A DNA stretch of 11,327 nt from W11650 sp963545585 (GTDB lineage: Bacteria; Bacillota; Clostridia; Lachnospirales; Vallitaleaceae), in NCBI GenBank assembly GCA_963545585.1, contig CAUUKX010000069.1:1-11327 (forward strand), given 5' to 3'. The position numbers and the translations under genes are program-made. This document shows, piece by piece, positions 7,315 to 11,327 of this stretch (position 1 is the first letter of the stretch; the number at the start of each line of letters is the position of its first letter). The notes under the pieces are model-generated. The model saw only the letters and a list, made by a program, of their open reading frames with translations, was not told the origin of the DNA and did no database searches.

Positions 7315-8238
7315 TTATTTTATCTCCGCTAAAATCTTTTCGATTTCCTCACTTCCGACATGTCCCGGTAAAAGTTTCGTCAGCACGCCGTCCGAGCCAA
7401 TAAAGGCCGAAGTCGGATAAGCCCGCACACCATAGGCATCGCCTACCTGTGCACCCTCGTCAAACAGTACCCTGATATTGGAATAACCCAAGGTATCAAA
7501 CCACTTTATGAACTCCTCTTTACTTTTTTCGCCGCGTACTCCCGGCGATACGACGGTAACAATCTCAAAGTCATTGTCTTTCCCTGCCAAGGTATTTAAT
7601 TCTTCTAAGCCAACCAGACAAATCGAGCACCACGAAGCCCAAAACTTGACATAAGCTTTTTTGCCCTTAACGCTTGCCAGAGAAAACTCATTGTCGTCCT
7701 TATCCTTAAGGGTAAAATCAGCAGCCATTTCACCGTCATTCATTTTTTGACTGTCCATTTCTTTTGCTCCTTCGCCCATTTTTTTATCCATCTTCATTTC
7801 ATCCATTTTGCTGTGTTCCATTTTATCGGCCATTTTCTCATGATCCATCATCTCACTGTTCATTTTTTGTTCAGCCGCTTGTCCATCTTTCATTGCCTTG
7901 TCATTGGAATCCATCTTCCTGTCATCCATTTTGCTGTGCTCCATTTTATCATTGGCCATTTTCGCATGATCCATCATCTCGCTGTTCATTTTTTGTTCGG
8001 CCGCTTGTCCATCTTTCATTGCCTTGTCATTGGAATCCATATTCATATCACCCGTTTTGCTGTGTTCCATTTTATCGGCAGCCATCTGGTCATTCATCGG
8101 CTGTTCAGACTTCATACTACTGGATGCCTCCGATTTTTCCGGTATTTTTGACATGTTTCCACCTTGATTATTGGCTCCACATGCTGCCAGACTTAACATC
8201 ACTCCCATAACTACTGCGCCTAATTGATATTTTTTCAT
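7315..8238 (-). CDS. Thioredoxin-fold lipoprotein (Etrx1/TlpA-like) with Met-rich repeat linker
   Basis: A surface-anchored disulfide reductase, probably the electron donor for MsrAB. The 307-residue protein has a signal peptide with lipobox LAAC (C20), a low-complexity linker about 21-171, and a TlpA/AhpC-TSA thioredoxin domain about 172-307. The active site is WCSIC (C204, C207) and the cis-Pro segment is YPTSAF (P275). CSIC instead of CPxC, and the segments KFWASWCSICL and VVSPG, recall pneumococcal Etrx1 from memory. The linker is extraordinary: 28 Met in residues 21-171, with no Cys, Trp, Tyr or Phe, and with MEHSK and MMDH motifs in a duplicated 41-42-residue unit. Met/His/Asp clusters like these occur in copper-binding proteins, and they could also act as oxidisable methionines. 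GAGGAG lies 6 nt before the ATG. It is the first gene of the locus, under a promoter with a strong -10. No ccdA is adjacent, so the inward electron source is unseen. Confidence 0.92.
   Translation of the reverse strand: MKKYQLGAVVMGVMLSLAACGANNQGGNMSKIPEKSEASSSMKSEQPMNDQMAADKMEHSKTGDMNMDSNDKAMKDGQAAEQKMNSEMMDHAKMANDKMEHSKMDDRKMDSNDKAMKDGQAAEQKMNSEMMDHEKMADKMEHSKMDEMKMDKKMGEGAKEMDSQKMNDGEMAADFTLKDKDDNEFSLASVKGKKAYVKFWASWCSICLVGLEELNTLAGKDNDFEIVTVVSPGVRGEKSKEEFIKWFDTLGYSNIRVLFDEGAQVGDAYGVRAYPTSAFIGSDGVLTKLLPGHVGSEEIEKILAEIK
7777..8073 (-). repeat. Coding tandem duplication in the Met-rich linker
   Basis: Two adjacent units of 126 and 123 bp (7948-8073 and 7825-7947) encode residues 56-97 and 98-138, each running KMEHSK ... 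MDSNDKAMKDGQAAEQ ... MMDH ... KMA. A partial third copy (7777-7824) starts KMEHSKMDEMKMD. The DNA of the two full units is almost identical over a long central stretch, with a few silent changes (TCACTG/TCGCTG, CAGCC/CGGCC), and the first unit diverges more near its start. This points to a recent duplication and to copy-number variation by slippage or recombination. Confidence 0.9.
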
Positions 8239-8294
8239 TTTTTTCTCCTCGTTTATTCTTTCATGATACTTGGGTTATGCAAACTTACTTGCAA

Positions 8295-8349
8295 AAGGAC
8301 TTTCATTTAATGATGTCCTTATTATAATCGCTTTTCTCAGACGCAGTAA
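8295..8349 (-). promoter_or_regulatory. Promoter of the thioredoxin-MsrAB locus with dyad at the start site
   Basis: A consensus minus-strand -10 TATAAT lies at 8321-8326. At the correct 17-bp spacing the -35 position reads TTACTG (8344-8349), only 2 of 6 consensus bases, which suggests a need for an activator. Directly downstream, AAGGAC (8295-8300) and GTCCTT (8315-8320) form an inverted repeat with an inner TCAT/ATGA pair. It covers the expected start point near 8314, so it is an operator or a 5'-leader hairpin candidate. The regulator bound here, if any, is unknown. Confidence 0.5.
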
Positions 8350-8393
8350 TAGAAAATCATTGATAAAAACTTGAAAATTATTGGCGACAGAAC

Positions 8394-8422
8394 TGCCTAA
8401 TAATATTGCTGCAATTTAGGCA
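8394..8422. other. Hairpin upstream of the thioredoxin locus promoter
   Basis: Perfect 7-bp inverted repeat TGCCTAA (8394-8400) and TTAGGCA (8416-8422), with an inner ATTG/CAAT stem closing a CTG loop and a 4-nt bulge. It touches the next hairpin at 8422-8458. It may be a second part of the terminator region of the DUF4097 operon or a separate structured RNA element. Confidence 0.45.
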
Positions 8423-8458
8423 AAACACTCGTAAGCCGCTGAAAGCGAATTACGAGTG
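8422..8458 (-). terminator. Hairpin terminator of the PspC-PadR-HAAS-DUF4097 operon
   Basis: A perfect 9-bp inverted repeat, CACTCGTAA (8426-8434) and TTACGAGTG (8450-8458), enclosing an inner 4-bp stem CGCT/AGCG with a GAA loop on the plus strand. Read leftward the stem is followed by TTTTGCC, so a minus-strand terminator is the best reading. It lies 89 bp past the DUF4097 stop. The T run is short, so efficiency is uncertain. Confidence 0.6.
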
Positions 8459-8546
8459 CAGGCGCTCACACAAATGGATATTTTTTGATATTTTCCCTGT
8501 GAGTAAGCTTTCCGGTTGTATCAATCATAAATATCCCTTGCCTGAA

Positions 8547-9566
8547 CTATAAAATAATATTACCATTAATCGTTTCTAAGTCAATCTCATACTGCCCCTG
8601 CCCGTAAACCGCCTTATGGCTGCGGCCGGGAATGCCGCCAAGACCAATAATCAGTCCATTTGTTACCTTGATTTCGAGCCTAGCGTTAAGCTCCTGCGGC
8701 AGACTGGCAATGATATTGCCATTGGTCAGCTTAACCGACAAATCATTGTTTTTCATCTGATTTAAGACGACATTGCCATTGGTAACTTCAATCTCGGTCT
8801 TGCCTGGCTGCCACACGCCGACCACATTACCATTGATAATATCGGCCTCCACTTCCGCCTGATACTCATCCGGCAGTAAAAGATACAGAACATAGGAACG
8901 CCATACCACCATCTCTTTTTTGTTATTTTTGCTTCTGGAAAAAACTTGGTACTCCCCTTCGGCCGTCAATGCTATCTTCCAATCAGCATCACTCCGGTAA
9001 TCCTCCTGCTGCTTATCCGAACCGGCCAGATAAACTTCAATTTCCCTGGCCTTGGTTCTGCCAATCACCAGATTGATATTATCCGCGTCTACTTTAATTT
9101 CCTTGATCAGCGTTCCCTCTACGGACTGCGTCCACTTTTCCAAAATCTTCTTATGATTCCGGGTAATTTCTTCTACCGTTAAATATCCATCCGCGACACC
9201 GGCTTTTTTTAAAATTTCATTCATATTTATTGCCTTCCCGCCCTTTTCCATCAGCTGATCCGCCGTTTCCCAGATAAAATCATAACCCCAGTCATAATCC
9301 TCCAAATTATCAATTTTATCGGAAATGGTATCACCAACTGTTTCCAGGCTTTGTTCTAAACCGTCCGACATCTTATCCAGCGCTGTTTCCAGCTGATCTC
9401 CGGCTTCTTCCAAGACTTCTCTTACTCTTTCATCATCCCTGTACTGTCTCCACAACCGGCTGCCGGCATTTACAAACTTATACCAATCAAGTGTCAAAAA
9501 CGAAACAACCATGCCCAGCATAGCAACCAGCGTAACAATTGCCACGATGCCAATCAATTTTTTCAT
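8547..9566 (-). CDS. DUF4097-family membrane-anchored beta-repeat protein
   Basis: A 339-residue protein with an N-terminal membrane anchor (about 3-25) and no lipobox. A charged, coiled-coil-prone stretch follows (about 38-90), then a mixed region, then a C-terminal beta-strand repeat region (about 154-339). The repeats show a recurring NGN turn: INGN 244, TNGN 262, TNGN 281, TNGL 302, INGN 333, the pattern of the DUF4097 right-handed beta structure. Function is not established; such proteins typically lie with PadR, HAAS and PspC genes, which is exactly the case here. Its ATG at 9566 overlaps the previous stop in TGATG, after AGGAGGGG, so translation is coupled. It is the last gene of the operon. 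It probably faces the outside of the membrane, by the positive-inside rule. Confidence 0.86.
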   Translation of the reverse strand: MKKLIGIVAIVTLVAMLGMVVSFLTLDWYKFVNAGSRLWRQYRDDERVREVLEEAGDQLETALDKMSDGLEQSLETVGDTISDKIDNLEDYDWGYDFIWETADQLMEKGGKAINMNEILKKAGVADGYLTVEEITRNHKKILEKWTQSVEGTLIKEIKVDADNINLVIGRTKAREIEVYLAGSDKQQEDYRSDADWKIALTAEGEYQVFSRSKNNKKEMVVWRSYVLYLLLPDEYQAEVEADIINGNVVGVWQPGKTEIEVTNGNVVLNQMKNNDLSVKLTNGNIIASLPQELNARLEIKVTNGLIIGLGGIPGRSHKAVYGQGQYEIDLETINGNIIL

Positions 9567-10228
9567 CAGTATCCCCTCCTTTTGGCAATGTTCCAGCGAA
9601 TAGATAAATACAGGTTTTTAACCCCTTTAATGCAAACAATAAAGAACAAAACCGTTAAATAGCAAATTAAAATCGTCAGTCCCAGCAAAAAGATACCCAA
9701 AAACACCGAAGTAACCGGATGCAGCGTCAAGCCGCAGATATTAATGACTTGGTCAAATGGGAGCATCCAGCCAAACAGGGCTGTCAGCCCCGATATCCCC
9801 AGCGCTAAAATCGTCGCAAACAGGGCAATCATCACGCCGATAAAAGCTCCTAACAGCCCCATACCTACACCCAAAATGGGCGGCGCCAAAAAGATAATAC
9901 CCAGCACAATCAAGACAATCAGCCACGGCGAAAGATTCTGCTTCGGCGGCATCCCTCCCGGATAGCCTTGATTCGGCGCTTGTCCCTGCGGGTGGGTCTG
10001 TTGATTAAACGCCGCCGGATTGGACCGAGGCGGCCGTTCATGCATGAAAAATTCATCAGCGATATCTTTCGGACTCCCCAGCTCCGCTGCGATTTCCGTT
10101 TCCGTTTTGCCGTTCTCCGCTCCAATCCGAAAATGTTCCTCATAATCCGCTACCATATCATTGATGATATTGGCCGGATAACTGCGCAGATAGTAACGCA
10201 GCAAATCTAAAAATTCCCTTTTATTCAT
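9566..10228 (-). CDS. HAAS-domain (DUF1700) membrane protein
   Basis: A 220-residue integral membrane protein. The N-terminal HAAS helical domain (about 1-62) contains the typical FLDLLRYYLRSYP, VADYEEHF and ELGSPKDIADEF segments. A Pro/Gln/Asn-rich linker (about 65-100) leads to hydrophobic helices at about 102-152 (two, Gly-rich) and 172-200, with a basic end (KRRGY). The HAAS domain is thought to couple membrane stress to partners, but no mechanism is proven. Its ATG overlaps the PadR stop in ATGA (4 nt), and its stop overlaps the DUF4097 start by one base, so it sits inside a coupled operon. HAAS proteins are commonly encoded beside PadR regulators, which supports the call. Confidence 0.88.
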   Translation of the reverse strand: MNKREFLDLLRYYLRSYPANIINDMVADYEEHFRIGAENGKTETEIAAELGSPKDIADEFFMHERPPRSNPAAFNQQTHPQGQAPNQGYPGGMPPKQNLSPWLIVLIVLGIIFLAPPILGVGMGLLGAFIGVMIALFATILALGISGLTALFGWMLPFDQVINICGLTLHPVTSVFLGIFLLGLTILICYLTVLFFIVCIKGVKNLYLSIRWNIAKRRGY

Positions 10229-10539
10229 ACCTGTCTCCTCAAAATTTTATTGACACTTTCCGAAAAGCTTTGCCAGTCATCTAACTGTTCCTGATAATAA
10301 TATTTTCCTCGTTCCGTTAAACGATAGTACTTTCTGGGCGGACCGGTCTGCGATTCCTTTAAATAAGTTTCCACTAAGCCGTCATTGCTGAACCGGCGCA
10401 GCAGCGGATAAATCGTGCCTTCGGACATCGCGATATTAACTGAGATCGACTCAACCAGTTCATAGCCGTAGAAATCCTTTTCCGCCAGATAAGAAAGTAC
10501 GCAAATCTCCAAAACTCCTTTTTTAAATTGCGTATTCAT
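10225..10539 (-). CDS. PadR-family transcriptional regulator
   Basis: A 104-residue winged-helix repressor of the short PadR-s1 type. It shows the family signatures LSYLAEKDFYGYELVESI (about 15-32), MSEGTIYPLLRRFSNDGLV (38-56) and GPPRKYYRLTERG (66-78), then a short C-terminal dimerisation helix. The ATG at 10539 overlaps the PspC stop (ATGA) and has AGGAAG upstream. It most likely represses its own operon, since a near-perfect palindrome overlaps the -35 in front of the PspC gene. The inducing signal is unknown; in other species PadR-s1 proteins respond to envelope-active compounds or phenolic acids. Confidence 0.92.
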   Translation of the reverse strand: MNTQFKKGVLEICVLSYLAEKDFYGYELVESISVNIAMSEGTIYPLLRRFSNDGLVETYLKESQTGPPRKYYRLTERGKYYYQEQLDDWQSFSESVNKILRRQV

Positions 10540-11033
10540 TTTTCTTCCTTATTTTCCTCTTTAACATAGCTTTCTGCATCATAGTATTGTTTCCTCTGCT
10601 GTTCCTCCGCCTGATAGTGCTCGTTTCCGGCGGTATAGGAACCACTGCCGGTAAAACCCTGCGCTTGCTGATAACCACCCGGATTTTGATAATTGGAGTT
10701 CGCTTGATTTTGGTAATTATTTTGATAATTTGAGGAGTAACCATTTTGGTAATTGCCCTGATAATTGTTTTGATAATTTTGATTTGGCTGATTGGGCTGG
10801 TTTGGATACGGATTAGAACCAAAACCGCCTTGCGGCCCATAATAATCGATTGGCGGCAGCGGTATCACCAGTGCGGCTATAATATAAGCAATAATCCCCA
10901 CCGAAGTAAAAACCGACAAAACCGCCAGCAGACGAACCACCGTCGAATCCACCGCCAAGTATTCTGCGATTCCGCCACAGACCCCAGCTAATATTTTATC
11001 AGTATTGGAACGATATAATTTTTTTGGCATCAT
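10536..11033 (-). CDS. PspC-domain protein with Asn/Tyr/Gln-rich tail
   Basis: A 165-residue membrane protein. Residues about 3-62 are a PspC domain: KKLYRSNTDKILAGVCGGIAEYL, then a hydrophobic membrane segment about 33-59 ending IPLPP. The rest is a low-complexity hydrophilic tail with repeated NYQN, YQGN and NYQNG units (about 75-125) and a charged end (NKEEK). PspC domains act in envelope-stress sensing in other bacteria. The open frame extends to 11066 through a TTG, but GAGG (11039-11042) lies 5 nt before the ATG at 11033 and 8 nt before the next ATG at 11030, so one of these is the start. It is the first gene of a four-gene operon and overlaps padR by 4 nt. Confidence 0.88.
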   Translation of the reverse strand: MMPKKLYRSNTDKILAGVCGGIAEYLAVDSTVVRLLAVLSVFTSVGIIAYIIAALVIPLPPIDYYGPQGGFGSNPYPNQPNQPNQNYQNNYQGNYQNGYSSNYQNNYQNQANSNYQNPGGYQQAQGFTGSGSYTAGNEHYQAEEQQRKQYYDAESYVKEENKEEK

Positions 11034-11084
11034 AAAATCCTCTCTTTCTAAAAAACGGTTAATCAAATGTTTTAACTTTACTAC

Positions 11085-11113
11085 ATATTATCACACGCTA
11101 TCTTATAATACAA
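11085..11113 (-). promoter_or_regulatory. Promoter of the PspC-PadR operon
   Basis: Minus-strand TTGTAT (11108-11113) and TAATAT (11085-11090) are separated by 17 bp; an alternative extended -10, TGTGATAAT, overlaps the second box. Transcription would begin near 11078, giving a leader of about 45 nt to the ATG at 11033. The -35 lies inside the palindrome annotated next. Confidence 0.5.
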
Positions 11114-11117
11114 GATA
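11099..11117. promoter_or_regulatory. PadR operator candidate, 19-bp near-palindrome
   Basis: On the minus strand TATCTTGTATTATAAGATA is symmetric about its central T, with 8 of 9 base pairs matching. It covers the -35 of the operon promoter, where a repressor would block RNA polymerase. PadR-s1 proteins usually bind such long AT-rich palindromes in their own promoter, so self-repression by the PadR of this operon is the simplest reading. Confidence 0.6.
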
Positions 11118-11131
11118 CCGTGTATTAAAAT

Positions 11132-11260
11132 ATGGTTAGAAATTCAACTGCCAAATCTTTCTCCATTTCTGCTATGGCAAGTGCAGCTGGTTACTGGATT
11201 TATACTAAATTTGAGTTTCCCCGTTTTTTGACAACAAAACAAGTCCAACTATTCTGTTGA
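11132..11260 (+). CDS. Unassigned 42-residue open frame at the right edge
   Basis: An open frame from ATG at 11132 to TGA at 11260. The peptide begins MVRNSTAKSFSISAMASAAG and ends TTKQVQLFC. It lacks a clear ribosome binding site (the bases before the ATG read GTATTAAAAT) and I do not recognise it. It could be a remnant of a gene or mobile element continuing to the right, or a chance frame. The last bases of the window (11261-11327) show no gene I can support. Confidence 0.15.
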   Translation: MVRNSTAKSFSISAMASAAGYWIYTKFEFPRFLTTKQVQLFC

Positions 11261-11327
11261 AGCCAAACAGGGAAGGGTCAATTGTTGGAAATAGGGTGGA
11301 CAAAATGCAGTAGGTTTGATGCAAGAA

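Noticed and set aside
7747..8210. Long plus-strand open frames rich in His, Phe and Pro opposite the thioredoxin gene
   Set aside because: They are the reverse-strand image of the Met-rich repeats; biased codons keep these frames open. No ribosome binding site or family was seen.
8465..8503. CTCACA/TGTGAG inverted repeat
   Set aside because: Only 6-bp arms with a 27-nt gap and no promoter or T run nearby; probably chance.
11034..11066. TTG-started extension of the PspC protein
   Set aside because: GAGG is placed correctly for the ATG at 11033 or 11030, and the extra residues precede the conserved start of the PspC domain.
1..11327. CRISPR arrays, tRNA or rRNA genes, and complete insertion sequences
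   Set aside because: Looked for and not seen. The only tandem repeats are coding ones (Met-rich linker, NYQN tail).

Overview
The window suggests a mid-to-low GC Gram-positive bacterium of the Firmicutes, most likely a clostridial relative. This rests on the gene families (PepF, YesM/YesN-type two-component pair, lipoprotein thioredoxin plus MsrAB fusion, PadR/HAAS/DUF4097/PspC cluster), on strong AGGAGG-like ribosome binding sites, and on lipobox signal peptides. No marker gene fixes the genus. Only the first gene is on the plus strand; all the others are on the minus strand.

Layout: (1) 14-1813, an oligoendopeptidase F-type zinc peptidase, closed by a strong hairpin terminator at 1859-1901. 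(2) 2008-3261 minus, an AlbA_2/divergent-ATPase/winged-helix protein that looks AT-rich next to its neighbours. It has its own -10/-35 and a palindromic operator candidate in its promoter. One or two short open frames follow its stop. (3) 8238 down to 3392 minus, an extracytoplasmic methionine-repair locus: a surface lipoprotein with a very Met-rich repeated linker and a thioredoxin domain with a CSIC active site, then a lipoprotein MsrA-MsrB fusion, then a YesN-type response regulator, then a YesM/LytS-type Cache histidine kinase. The order matches the pneumococcal etrx1-msrAB1-TCS09 region as I remember it, but no ccdA is next to it in this window. (4) 11033 down to 8547 minus, a tightly overlapped four-gene envelope-type operon: PspC-domain protein, PadR repressor, HAAS/DUF1700 membrane protein and DUF4097 protein. 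A 19-bp near-palindrome overlaps its promoter -35, and two adjacent hairpins follow it. (5) 11120-11327, an unassigned right edge.

Working model: the thioredoxin lipoprotein passes electrons to MsrAB outside the membrane, and MsrAB reduces methionine sulfoxide in surface proteins. The paired kinase and regulator probably control the locus or a related regulon. The most unusual element is the linker of the thioredoxin lipoprotein: 28 Met in 151 residues, built from a recent tandem duplication with Met-Glu-His and Met-Asp-His motifs. It could be a renewable methionine oxidant sink or a copper-binding segment, sitting beside its own repair enzymes. The PspC-PadR-HAAS-DUF4097 operon is probably an autoregulated envelope-stress module.
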